Of a stretch of 59,023 bases of DNA, positions 8,255 through 15,912 are shown in pieces. How positions within the stretch are numbered: the stretch's first letter is position 1; each line of letters starts with the position of its first letter. A program made the position numbers and the translations under genes. The notes beneath the pieces are model-generated. The model was not told the origin of the DNA. It worked only from the letters and a program-made list of their open reading frames with translations, and searched no databases. Source of the DNA: Peptococcaceae bacterium (lineage in GTDB: Bacteria; Bacillota; Dehalobacteriia; UBA4068; UBA4997); assembly GCA_022797295.1 (NCBI GenBank), contig JAAWKH010000011.1:1-59023 (forward strand). Direction: 5' to 3'.

Positions 8255-9607
8255 TTAAATCAGTCCCTGCACTAATATTACCAATATTAACACCGGCAAG
8301 AGAAACTGCAAATAGAACTTGTAACGACGTGAAATTTTAATACCCTCGCCAGTGTTGGCTTCCTCCTGATATTTATCAAAGCCCCAGCCCCATTTGCTCA
8401 CACAGAACAACAGATACACCAAAGAGCCCAGCGGCAACAGCAGGTTGCTGACCAAAAAGTCCTCGCTATCCAAAACATCGCGGTTGCCAATCAGGTGCAA
8501 ATCGCTCCAAAGGTTGTAGCCAAGCACGCAAGGCAAGCTGGCTAACAAAATGAAAACACAGTTGACGATTACCGCCTTGCCACGGCTCCAGCCAAAGTTA
8601 TCCTGCGCGCTGGCCAGCAGATTCTCAAACACGGCAATCACCGTGGAGAAGCTGGCAAACGTCATAAACAGGAAGAACAACGCGCCCCACAAACGCCCGC
8701 CCGCCATATTAACAAAAATCTGGGGCAGGGTAATGAAAATCAACGAGGGGCCGGCGTCTGGCTGCACATTAAAGCTGAAGCAGGCCGGGAAGATAATCAG
8801 GCCGGCCATCAAAGCCACAAAAGTATCCAAACCGCAAATGCGCACAGCCTCGCTGGCCAAAGTGTGCTGTTTAGACATATAGCTGCCGAAAATTTCCATC
8901 GCGGCAATGCCCAAGCTCAATGTGAAAAAGGCTTGATTCATCGCAGCCGTAATTACAGTGCCCAGGCCAATCTCCCGCGCCCGCGCCAAATCCGGCAACA
9001 GATAGAAGCCCACGCCCTCAGCCGCGCCAGGCAGCAACAGGCTGTGCACCGCCAGCACCACAATCAACCCCAAAAGGCCCAACATCATCACTTTGGTAAT
9101 TCGCTCCAAGCCCTTTTGCAAGCCAAAGCTGCACACCAAAAAGCCCAACATTACCGTAAGAAACATCCAACCGGCCATCTCCACCGGGCTGGCCAGCAGC
9201 ACGCCAAATTGCTCGCTCACCTGCGCACCCTCCAGGCCGACAAACTGACCGCTGGCAAATTTGTAAAAGTAGCCCAGCATCCAACCGGAAACAGTGGTGT
9301 AATACATCATCAACAGATAACAGCCGGCAATGCAAAACCAACCATGCCAGTGCCATTTGCTGCCGGCCGGCTCCAAAGCCTGATAGCCCAGCACTGCGCT
9401 TTTGCGGCTGGCCCGGCCCACCGCCAACTCCATCGTCAACACGGGCACGCCCATAATCAACAAAAACAGCAGATAAAACAGCACGAACACACCGCCGCCG
9501 TTTTGTCCCGCCACATAGGGGAATTTCCACACATTGCCAATACCAACGGCACAGCCGGCGCTAACCAACAAAAAGCCCAGCCGAGATTGAAAGCTCTCTC
9601 TTTTCAT
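8255..9607 (-). CDS. Sodium-dependent amino acid/neurotransmitter symporter (NSS/SNF)
   Basis: Integral membrane Na+-coupled symporter of the LeuT fold. The TM1 signature GCAVGIGNVWKFPYVAGQNGG is clear (cited only to 20 residues: GCAVGIGNVWKFPYVAGQNG), with about 11-12 hydrophobic segments following. The chosen ATG (9607, MKRESFQS) matches the usual NSS start; an upstream in-frame ATG at 9655 would add 16 residues with no SD. Likely substrate is an amino acid; bacterial members often carry Trp, Tyr or Leu. It ends 13 bp before the SUKH-like gene's start. Confidence 0.88.
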   Translation of the reverse strand: MKRESFQSRLGFLLVSAGCAVGIGNVWKFPYVAGQNGGGVFVLFYLLFLLIMGVPVLTMELAVGRASRKSAVLGYQALEPAGSKWHWHGWFCIAGCYLLMMYYTTVSGWMLGYFYKFASGQFVGLEGAQVSEQFGVLLASPVEMAGWMFLTVMLGFLVCSFGLQKGLERITKVMMLGLLGLIVVLAVHSLLLPGAAEGVGFYLLPDLARAREIGLGTVITAAMNQAFFTLSLGIAAMEIFGSYMSKQHTLASEAVRICGLDTFVALMAGLIIFPACFSFNVQPDAGPSLIFITLPQIFVNMAGGRLWGALFFLFMTFASFSTVIAVFENLLASAQDNFGWSRGKAVIVNCVFILLASLPCVLGYNLWSDLHLIGNRDVLDSEDFLVSNLLLPLGSLVYLLFCVSKWGWGFDKYQEEANTGEGIKISRRYKFYLQFLLPVLILVILVQGLI

Positions 9608-9735
9608 AATTCCATACTCACTCTCTTTAACAATAAAATAATCTTTTCTCATCATAAATCATTGATTTAAATATGTTTCATTCTATCATAAATGAACAAT
9701 TTTAGCAATAGTATACAAAAATTTTTTACATTTTG

Positions 9736-9764
9736 GCAAACTTTTTGCCCTGCTTCTCCGTCTA
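9736..9764 (+). promoter_or_regulatory. ECF-type promoter of the sigma/anti-sigma operon
   Basis: GCAAAC (9736-9741), 17-bp spacer, CGTCTA (9759-9764). The AAC/CGTC pairing at this distance is the classic ECF layout (SigV/SigW class), and no SigA -35/-10 pair is evident here. It points to autoregulation of the downstream sigma factor. Confidence 0.65.
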
Positions 9765-9796
9765 ATAATATAGAAAACCTGAAAGGAGGTGTTTAA

Positions 9797-10285
9797 TTGA
9801 ATGCCTTTGTCAAAGAGCTGGAGGATTATCTAATTGCAGAACAAGCTAAGTTTTATCGGCTGGCTTACAGCTATCTGTATAACGAAGACGAAGCTTTGGA
9901 CGCTGTGCAAAATGCCATTTGTCAGGCCTTGGAAAAACACAGCAGTTTGCGACAAAAAGAGCTTTTTAAAAGCTGGTTCAAGCGCATTCTGCTTAATAGC
10001 TGCCTGGATATAATCAGGCAAAAACAGCGAGTGAAGCCAGCCCCCGCCGAAAGTTTGGAAATCGCCGGCTATGAGGATCCTATGCCGGAAGACGAGCTAC
10101 TCGCCAACCGGATAAACAGGCTGTCCCTGGAGGAACAAACTGTTATAAAACTGCGCTTTTATGAGGATTTGAGCCTTAAAGAAATCAGTCTGATTACAGA
10201 AACCAATTTAAGCACTGTGAAAAGCCGGCTTTACAGCGCCCTGAAAAAACTGCGTATATCACTGGAAGGAGTGACTATTGAATGA
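9797..10285 (+). CDS. ECF RNA polymerase sigma factor (SigV-like)
   Basis: 162 aa, TTG start with AAAGGAGGTG 5-8 nt upstream. Region 2 (FYRLAYSYLYNEDEALDAVQ) gives core and -10 binding; region 4 (LSLEEQTVIKLRFYEDLSLK onward to STVKSRLYSALKKLR) gives the -35 HTH. The gene overlaps the anti-sigma gene by 4 bp (ATGA). The RsiV-like partner suggests the SigV branch, which in B. subtilis and enterococci responds to lysozyme. Confidence 0.9.
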   Translation: MNAFVKELEDYLIAEQAKFYRLAYSYLYNEDEALDAVQNAICQALEKHSSLRQKELFKSWFKRILLNSCLDIIRQKQRVKPAPAESLEIAGYEDPMPEDELLANRINRLSLEEQTVIKLRFYEDLSLKEISLITETNLSTVKSRLYSALKKLRISLEGVTIE

Positions 10286-11130
10286 ATGAATTCAAACAAG
10301 CTAAGGAAGATTACAACGCCATCCCCATCCCGGAAAAACTGAACGGAGTGGTGCAGGCCGCCATTCAGCAAGGAAAGCGCAACAGCCGGCGGCGTTATCT
10401 GAAACAAAGTTTTGCCGCCATCGCCGCCTGCTTTGCCGTGCTTTTCGGCGTGTTGAACCTTTCGCCCACAGCCGCCGCCGTGGCTGCGGATATTCCTATC
10501 TTAAATGGTCTGTTCAAAATTTTGACTATTCAAGATTTTCAGCAAAAGGAAAACGGCATTGATTATCGTGTGAGCGTTCCTGAAATAAAAGCGGCAGGCC
10601 CCTTGGCCCAACAAATTAACGCCGCCATTCAGGAAAAGGTAAATAATCATTTGGAAAAGGCCAAGCAGGATTGGGCAGATTATCAAGAGGCCTTTTTGGC
10701 CACCGGCGGCACTCAGGCAGAGTTGGCCGAACGGGAAATGGATGTGATAGTGGATTATGAAATTAAAAGCCAAACCGACTCCAGCGTTTCCTTTGTGGTG
10801 TCATTGGCGGAATGCTGGGTTGCAGCCAACGAGGAACGTTACTATTACAATTTGGATTTGGAAAAAAATCAGCCCATCACTTTGGAAACGCTGCTTGGTG
10901 AAAATTGGGTGCAAATTTGCAATGAAAGCATTCAGCGTGATATTGCAGCCAGTGTGGATGAAACAGGCTTTTCCTACTTCTTCCCACCGGATGCAGGCGG
11001 CTTTACAACTGTAGACGCTAACACCTCCTTTTATATCCGGGCAGACGGCGTTCCGGTGGTTGCCTTTGCCAAATATGAAATTGCCGCCGGCGCGGCTGGA
11101 ATTCCCGAATTTCCAATTACTGTTGAATAA
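10282..11130 (+). CDS. RsiV-like anti-sigma factor (DUF3298 C-terminal domain)
   Basis: 282 aa. Cytoplasmic N-terminus of about 38 residues, one transmembrane helix (about 41-60) after a RRRYLK positive cluster, then an alanine-rich segment (TAAAVAAD) that could be cut by signal peptidase. The large exported domain has RsiV/DUF3298 features: RERMDVIVDYE-type strand (here AEREMDVIVDYEI), the VAANEERYYYNLDL segment and PITLETLLGENW, then FYIRADGVPVVAFAKYEIAAG near the end. RsiV is a lysozyme receptor destroyed by signal peptidase and RasP on binding; the same mechanism is inferred, not shown. Confidence 0.82.
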   Translation: MNEFKQAKEDYNAIPIPEKLNGVVQAAIQQGKRNSRRRYLKQSFAAIAACFAVLFGVLNLSPTAAAVAADIPILNGLFKILTIQDFQQKENGIDYRVSVPEIKAAGPLAQQINAAIQEKVNNHLEKAKQDWADYQEAFLATGGTQAELAEREMDVIVDYEIKSQTDSSVSFVVSLAECWVAANEERYYYNLDLEKNQPITLETLLGENWVQICNESIQRDIAASVDETGFSYFFPPDAGGFTTVDANTSFYIRADGVPVVAFAKYEIAAGAAGIPEFPITVE

Positions 11131-11140
11131 CCCAAACCAT

Positions 11141-11175
11141 GCAAAAGAACCGCCTCAAATGGGCGGTTCTTTTGC
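11141..11175 (+). terminator. Terminator of the sigma/anti-sigma operon
   Basis: Perfect 14-bp inverted repeat (11141-11154 and 11162-11175, GCAAAAGAACCGCC arm) just after the anti-sigma stop codon. Confidence 0.8.
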
Positions 11176-11230
11176 ATAAATTAAAAACAAGCTATATAAA
11201 ACAGTAAACTCCGTTTTACTTTATTTACAC

Positions 11231-11264
11231 AAAACCCTGCCCTAAACTAATAGGACAGGGTTTT
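11231..11264 (-). terminator. Terminator of tRNA-Pro
   Basis: Inverted repeat AAAACCCTG..CAGGGTTTT (11231-11264, one mismatch in 13) lying 8 bp beyond the tRNA 3' end; on the minus strand it ends in GGGTTTTG. Confidence 0.7.
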
Positions 11265-11272
11265 GAAAAGAA

Positions 11273-11349
11273 TGGTCGAGGTGACAGGATTCGAACCTGC
11301 GGCCTCTGCGTCCCGAACGCAGCGCTCTACCAAACTGAGCCACACCTCG
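11273..11349 (-). tRNA. tRNA-Pro (anticodon CGG)
   Basis: 77 nt with encoded CCA. Acceptor CGAGGTG pairs with CACCTCG; D-arm GCTC..GAGC; anticodon stem CTGCG/CGCAG encloses TTCGGGA, giving anticodon CGG; T-arm loop TTCGAAT is standard. Reads leftward. Confidence 0.96.
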
Positions 11350-11355
11350 TCAATG

Positions 11356-11593
11356 CACATTATACCATAGGGACAAGGGTATTTCACCCTATCACGATAA
11401 ATTGCACTATGGTATTTGTTCAACATCAGTTCAATCTGCGTCCAGCTTCGCAGGACTTGATTTCACTGTGTTTTCACATTATACCATAGGGACAAGGGTA
11501 TTTCACCCTATAACGATAAATTGCACTATGGTATTAGTTCAACATCAGTTCAATCTGCGTCCAGCTTCGCAGGACTTGATTTCACTGTGTTTT
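11356..11593. repeat. Two tandem copies of a 119-bp unit upstream of tRNA-Pro
   Basis: Copy 1 is 11356-11474, copy 2 is 11475-11593, differing at only a few positions, and the next bases (CACATTATA) start a third partial copy that then diverges. Each copy contains CCATAG...CTATGG flanking an inner inverted repeat (AGGGTGAAATACCCT on the minus strand) and a TATAAT-like minus-strand element. The block lies between a consensus promoter and the tRNA gene, so it is transcribed as leader unless each copy supplies its own start. Confidence 0.9.
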
Positions 11594-11596
11594 CAC

Positions 11597-11625
11597 ATTA
11601 TATCACACACGGAATTTTTTGTCAA
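11597..11625 (-). promoter_or_regulatory. Consensus promoter reading toward tRNA-Pro
   Basis: Minus strand: TTGACA (11625-11620), 17-bp spacer, TATAAT (11602-11597). Perfect consensus with TGTG context; its transcript runs through both 119-bp repeats to the tRNA. Confidence 0.75.
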
Positions 11626-11668
11626 CTGTTTTTTTGCTGATTAAACCATTATTTTTCCAAAAAAAGAC

Positions 11669-11697
11669 TTGACAAGCGGGCCAATATATGTTATTAT
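11669..11697 (+). promoter_or_regulatory. Promoter of the polar amino acid ABC operon
   Basis: TTGACA (11669-11674), 17-bp spacer, TATTAT (11692-11697), 58 bp before the binding-protein ATG. Confidence 0.65.
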
Positions 11698-11754
11698 CAC
11701 TTTAACGCAATAAAGCGATAACGTAAAAAACAAACAGAAAGCGAGATTATTAAA

Positions 11755-12609
11755 ATGAAGAAAAAGTTTTTAGCAATGGCAGCTTGCTTGCTGCTGGCCA
11801 TGGCCTGCTTGGCCGGCTGTTCCTCCGATGAAAAACAAGGCGGCGCTGCCGGAACCACCGGCAACAACGACCAACAGGAACTCACTGGCTGGGCTTACAT
11901 AGAAAACAAGGGTGAATTGATTGTGGGCCTGGACGACGCATTTGCTCCGATGGGCTTCCGCGATGAAAACGGCGAGCTGGTTGGCTTTGATATTGACCTG
12001 GCTAATGCCGTTGGCGAAAAACTGGGCATCAAAGTAACTTTCCAGCCCATTGATTGGGACGCCAAAGATATGGAGTTGTCCTCAAAACGTATCGACTGCA
12101 TTTGGAACGGCATGTCCGTTTTGCCGGAGCGCATTGAGGCTTACACTCTGACCAAAAAATATCTGAACAACAAAATTATTATCATGACCTTAGATCCTGA
12201 ATTGAAGGTTGCCTCAGCCGAGGATTTGGCCGGCGTAACCCTGGGAACACAGGTTAGTAGCGCAGCACTTTCCACAATGCAAGCTAATGAAGTTTGGCCG
12301 GAAATTGAAGCCAACGTAACTGAATACGGCACCTATGACGAGGCTATTTTGGCTATGCAGGGCGGCCGCGTGCAGGCCATTGTGGTTGACCAAGTGCTGG
12401 GCGAATACAAAAACGCCAATATGGAAACCAAAATGCAGGTTTGCGAATTTGACTTTGGCGACGACTTCTACGCCATTGGCTGCCGCAAAGGCGAAACCGA
12501 CCTGGCCGACAAAATCAACGAGGCCATTCAGGCTTTGATTGACGACGGTACCGCCGCAACCATTTCCGAAAACTGGTTTGGCACCAACATTGTGATTTTG
12601 CAGGATTAA
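11755..12609 (+). CDS. Polar amino acid ABC transporter substrate-binding lipoprotein
   Basis: 284 aa lipoprotein: basic start MKKK, hydrophobic segment and lipobox LAGC with C22 as the lipidated residue. The SBP_bac_3 (family 3) fold is shown by LIVGLDDAFAPMGFRDENGE, then FDIDLANAVGEKLGI and a later GTQVSSAA motif. These proteins bind cystine, glutamine, arginine or similar; the exact ligand cannot be read from the sequence. It heads a three-gene operon with a permease and an ATPase. Confidence 0.9.
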   Translation: MKKKFLAMAACLLLAMACLAGCSSDEKQGGAAGTTGNNDQQELTGWAYIENKGELIVGLDDAFAPMGFRDENGELVGFDIDLANAVGEKLGIKVTFQPIDWDAKDMELSSKRIDCIWNGMSVLPERIEAYTLTKKYLNNKIIIMTLDPELKVASAEDLAGVTLGTQVSSAALSTMQANEVWPEIEANVTEYGTYDEAILAMQGGRVQAIVVDQVLGEYKNANMETKMQVCEFDFGDDFYAIGCRKGETDLADKINEAIQALIDDGTAATISENWFGTNIVILQD

Positions 12610-12637
12610 ACGCCTGCCCCGAATATTTGCCCAACCC

Positions 12638-12678
12638 AAAGGTTCAACAGCCCCTACCCAGGGCGCTGTTGAACCTTT
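12638..12678 (+). promoter_or_regulatory. Strong intercistronic hairpin after the binding-protein gene
   Basis: Perfect 14-bp stem (12638-12651 with 12665-12678) and a 13-nt loop, with no T-run after it. It probably stabilises the binding-protein mRNA 3' end and lowers expression of the permease genes, a common design in ABC operons. Confidence 0.6.
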
Positions 12679-12723
12679 AGCGGCATTAATTCCGTTAGAA
12701 TTAATTGCAAAGGATTTTAGCAT

Positions 12724-13446
12724 ATGGACTTCAGTTTACTCACCATTAAAATTTACATCGAAAACTGGCTTGGCGGCCTGGCGGCAAATTGGGACTATGC
12801 GCAGGTTATTTTGCCATCTCTGCTGCACGGCACAGTAACGACCATTCAGGTTTTTTTTGTAACCCTGATTTTTTCTATTCCGCTGGGCCTGCCCCTGGCT
12901 TTGGGCAGTGAAAGCCGCCTGCTGCCCATCCGTTGGTTCTGCCGCTTTTACGTTTTTGTTTTCCGCGGCACCCCGCTGATGTTGCAGCTGTTTTTCGTCT
13001 ATTTCATAATTCCAATTTACACCGGAATAATGCTGGACGCTATGACCTCCTCTATGATTACTTTTGTACTCAATTACGCCGCTTATCTTTCCGAGATTTA
13101 TCGCGGCGGCATCAATTCTATCGACCGGGGTCAGTATGAAGCGGCCGCCTGCCTGGGCCTAAGCAAAGCTCAAACCGTGCTGGGTATTGTGCTGCCACAA
13201 ATGGTGCGGGTGGTGTTGCCGGCGGTGGGCAATGAAATGATTACTCTGGTGAAAGATACTTCACTGGTATACGCCTTGGGAGTGACGGAGCTTCTGAAAG
13301 CCTCCCGCGCCGCCGTCAACCGCGACGGCAATCTGACGGCTTATCTGCTAGCCGCCGTCATTTACCTAATCCTGACGTTTGGCCTTACCAAGCTGCAAAA
13401 ATATCTGGAACGGCGGTTCTCTCGCCACGAAAAGAGGAGTGAATAG
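12724..13446 (+). CDS. Polar amino acid ABC transporter permease
   Basis: 240 aa, about five transmembrane helices, HisM/GlnP type. The EAA loop that contacts the ATPase is visible (QYEAAACLGLSKAQTVLGIV, about residues 137-156), and FRGTPLMLQLFFVYF is the conserved family stretch. ATG with AAAGGAT upstream; 3 bp before glnQ-like gene. Confidence 0.92.
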   Translation: MDFSLLTIKIYIENWLGGLAANWDYAQVILPSLLHGTVTTIQVFFVTLIFSIPLGLPLALGSESRLLPIRWFCRFYVFVFRGTPLMLQLFFVYFIIPIYTGIMLDAMTSSMITFVLNYAAYLSEIYRGGINSIDRGQYEAAACLGLSKAQTVLGIVLPQMVRVVLPAVGNEMITLVKDTSLVYALGVTELLKASRAAVNRDGNLTAYLLAAVIYLILTFGLTKLQKYLERRFSRHEKRSE

Positions 13447-13449
13447 CTT

Positions 13450-14214
13450 ATGGCCCCCTTATTGGAACTTAACCACATATGCAAAAGATTTGGCAACCTG
13501 CAAGCTTTGGATGATGTGACGCTGCACGTCAACAAGGGCGAAACCGTGGCTATCATCGGCCCGTCCGGCTCCGGTAAAAGCACTCTGCTGCGCTCTGTAA
13601 ACTATTTGGAAAAAATCAGCTCGGGCGAAATCATCATCAAAGGCCAAAAGCTGGTGCAATCGCCGCAGGGCAAGCCTCTTTATCTGCCGGAGCGGGAAAT
13701 TCGCCGCATTTGCAGCGAGATTGGTATGATTTTTCAGCATTTCAATCTGTTCCCACATATGACAACCCTGGGCAATATCACTTACGCGCCAATCAAGGTC
13801 AAAAAGCAGCCCCCTGCGGAGGCTGAAGCAGAAGCCCGCCGCCTGCTGGAGCTGGTGGGCCTGGAAACCAAAGCCGATTGTTATCCCGCCCAGCTTTCCG
13901 GCGGCCAAAAGCAACGGGTGGCCATTGCCCGCGGCCTAGCTATGCAACCGGAGCTAATGCTTTTCGACGAGCCAACCTCTGCGCTGGACCCGGAAATCAC
14001 CGGCGAGGTGCTAAGCGTAATGAAAACTCTAGCTGAGCAGCGCATGACCATGCTGGTGGTGACTCATGAAATGGGCTTCGCCCGCGAGGTTGCCGACCGC
14101 GTTATCTTCATGGCGGATGGGCATATCGTGGAGCAGGGTTTGCCGCAGGATATTTTTAATAATCCGCAATCGGAACGCCTGCAAAACTTTTTGAAATCCA
14201 TTTTGCGCAGCTAA
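13450..14214 (+). CDS. Polar amino acid ABC transporter ATPase (GlnQ-like)
   Basis: 254 aa. Walker A GPSGSGKS at 37-44, signature LSGGQKQR, Walker [15 protein letters not shown] and switch His in VTHEMGFA. Energises the adjacent permease/lipoprotein pair. RBS AGAGGAGTGA precedes the ATG. Confidence 0.94.
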   Translation: MAPLLELNHICKRFGNLQALDDVTLHVNKGETVAIIGPSGSGKSTLLRSVNYLEKISSGEIIIKGQKLVQSPQGKPLYLPEREIRRICSEIGMIFQHFNLFPHMTTLGNITYAPIKVKKQPPAEAEAEARRLLELVGLETKADCYPAQLSGGQKQRVAIARGLAMQPELMLFDEPTSALDPEITGEVLSVMKTLAEQRMTMLVVTHEMGFAREVADRVIFMADGHIVEQGLPQDIFNNPQSERLQNFLKSILRS

Positions 14215-14233
14215 ATTTACTGTCGTTTTATAT

Positions 14234-14464
14234 TTAATCTTTGCTTATCCGCCACATCGCAAGGCAGCCCGCAAGCACCAAACCACCTAAAACTGCACAC
14301 CAAACAGCCCTGGCCGAAATTCCTATTGCCAGCAAACCAACGCCAATACCAAAATTAAGCAAAGCCGCCGCCCTCAGGGCGTTTTGGCCTGGCTCCGGCA
14401 GCTTTAAGGAAATTCCCAGGGCTTTATTCAGTTTATGGCAAGCCTGATTTATATTTTTAATCAT
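14234..14464 (-). CDS. Small two-helix membrane protein
   Basis: 76 aa: basic N-terminal ~28 residues (MIKNINQACHKLNKALGISL), then two hydrophobic segments (about 30-48 and 54-70). A good SD (AAGGAGG) precedes the ATG. It follows a TetR gene on the same strand by 38 bp, so it probably belongs to that regulator's operon. I recognise no family. Confidence 0.65.
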   Translation of the reverse strand: MIKNINQACHKLNKALGISLKLPEPGQNALRAAALLNFGIGVGLLAIGISARAVWCAVLGGLVLAGCLAMWRISKD

Positions 14465-14502
14465 TTTGTCCTCCTTAAGTTTATTCTCTGCCTAAATTTT
14501 GT

Positions 14503-15093
14503 TTAATCAAACATATTTGGCACTAAACTATCCACCATAAAATCAAAAACGCTTAAATAATCGCAGCTTTCAGCCAGTGTTTTTTTGCTGCTAATCGTTG
14601 AAAGCAGTGCGCTTAAAATGCCATAGGCATTGGCTTCATTCAGCTTCAGCCTAAGCTGAGCCGCCTGCACAGACTGGCGAAATAAATCAAAATTGGCAAA
14701 TTTCAGCTTTTGCAGGGCTTCGGCAGGCAGTTTGCCTGCAAAGGCTTGAAAATCCGCCGTGCTGGTGTCATACAAAAAGGGTTTGCTATCATACTCTCTA
14801 AAAAGTTTTTTCAATGAATTGGCAAAACCCACCTTGCTTTTTGCCTGTCGGTTGACGGCCAAAATTTCCTGACCCAGCCTTTCCTGAATTCCGGCAATTG
14901 TCGCCAAAAACAAATCCTCTTTAGTCGGATAAAGCGCGTAAAAGGTGCCGATTGAGATGCCCGCCTTATCACAAAGGCTTTTTATGCTGGTTTTTTTATA
15001 TCCCTGTTCAATCCAACATTGCTCACACAGGCTTTCCAGTCTGTTGCGAATAGACTTTTTATCATTCTCTGAAAGAACCGGCTTGGCTGGCAT
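14503..15093 (-). CDS. TetR/AcrR-family regulator
   Basis: 196 aa. N-terminal HTH: TSIKSLCDKAGISIGTFYAL (about residues 35-54), followed by the YPTKEDLF segment typical of TetR. C-terminal ligand domain is not assignable. ATG with GAGGATG SD. A perfect inverted repeat overlaps its upstream region at 15123-15155, implying autorepression, and the small membrane protein downstream is the likely co-regulated target. Confidence 0.88.
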   Translation of the reverse strand: MPAKPVLSENDKKSIRNRLESLCEQCWIEQGYKKTSIKSLCDKAGISIGTFYALYPTKEDLFLATIAGIQERLGQEILAVNRQAKSKVGFANSLKKLFREYDSKPFLYDTSTADFQAFAGKLPAEALQKLKFANFDLFRQSVQAAQLRLKLNEANAYGILSALLSTISSKKTLAESCDYLSVFDFMVDSLVPNMFD

Positions 15094-15122
15094 AAATCAT
15101 CCTCCGTTATCTTATGAATTAT

Positions 15123-15155
15123 ATTTACGAATATTCATTATTTTTATTCGTAAAT
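15123..15155. promoter_or_regulatory. Operator for the adjacent TetR regulator
   Basis: Perfect 11-bp inverted repeat ATTTACGAATA / TATTCGTAAAT with an 11-bp AT-rich spacer, 30 bp upstream of the TetR ATG and 77 bp upstream of the divergent response-regulator gene. Confidence 0.7.
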
Positions 15156-15231
15156 AAATATTATCACTTTCCGCTTAATTTGTCAAGCCAAATATTTCAT
15201 TAAATATAAACATCTGAAGGAGGGCTGCCCA

Positions 15232-15903
15232 ATGTATAAAATTTTGTTGGTGGAAGACGACCGGGCCATTGCCCAAGCCATTTGCCGCCACATCACAGCC
15301 TGGGGCCTGCAAATTCAGGCCGCCAGTAATTTCCGGGATATTATGGCGGAGTTTGCCGCTTATGACCCTCAGCTGGTGCTGCTGGACATCTCTTTGCCTT
15401 ACTTCAACGGCTATCACTGGTGCCAGCAAATCCGCCAGATTTCCAAGGTGCCAATCATTTTTATTTCCTCAGCAGCGGATAACCTAAACATTGTGTTGGC
15501 CATCAACCAAGGCGCGGATGATTTCATCGCCAAGCCGTTTGACCTGACCGTGCTGACCGCCAAAATTCAGGCCGCCCTGCGCCGGGCCTACAACTTCACC
15601 GGCCAAACCGCCGTGTTGGAGCACCGCGGCGCGCTGCTGAACATTGCCAACGCCAGCCTGAGCTATCAGGAGCAAAAACTGTCCCTCAGCAAAAACGACC
15701 TGCGCATTTTGCAGGTGCTGCTGGAAAATCAGGGCAACGTAGTCAGCCGGGAAACCTTAATGCAACGCCTTTGGGAAACCAACAGCTTCATTGATGAAAA
15801 CACCCTCAGCGTCAACGTGGCCCGCCTGCGCAAAAAGCTGGACGCACTGGGCCTGACGGATTTCATCATCACCAAAAAAGGCCTGGGCTATCTGGTTCCT
15901 TAG
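15232..15903 (+). CDS. OmpR-family response regulator (BceR/GraR-like)
   Basis: 223 aa. Receiver: acidic pair near E8-D10, phospho-acceptor D52 in LLDISLP, and the conserved Lys in AKPFD near 102. The C-terminus is a winged helix (LSKNDLRILQVLLENQGNVV...RLRKKLDALG). AAGGAGGG SD. It is followed 9 bp later by a short-loop sensor kinase of the intramembrane-sensing type, which marks the Bce group that reports on cell-envelope antibiotics. Confidence 0.9.
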   Translation: MYKILLVEDDRAIAQAICRHITAWGLQIQAASNFRDIMAEFAAYDPQLVLLDISLPYFNGYHWCQQIRQISKVPIIFISSAADNLNIVLAINQGADDFIAKPFDLTVLTAKIQAALRRAYNFTGQTAVLEHRGALLNIANASLSYQEQKLSLSKNDLRILQVLLENQGNVVSRETLMQRLWETNSFIDENTLSVNVARLRKKLDALGLTDFIITKKGLGYLVP

Positions 15904-15912
15904 GAGAAAACA

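Noticed and set aside
8864..9670. 268-codon open frame opposite the NSS symporter
   Set aside because: It is an antisense shadow of a strong membrane protein gene; His/Gln-rich composition, no SD, no family.
11356..11593. Tandem repeats considered as a CRISPR array
   Set aside because: Only two 119-bp units in direct contact, no spacers, no cas genes.
11700..11725. Partial palindrome between the ABC promoter and the binding-protein gene
   Set aside because: Arms match only loosely (TTTAACG / CGTAAAA); too weak to call an operator.
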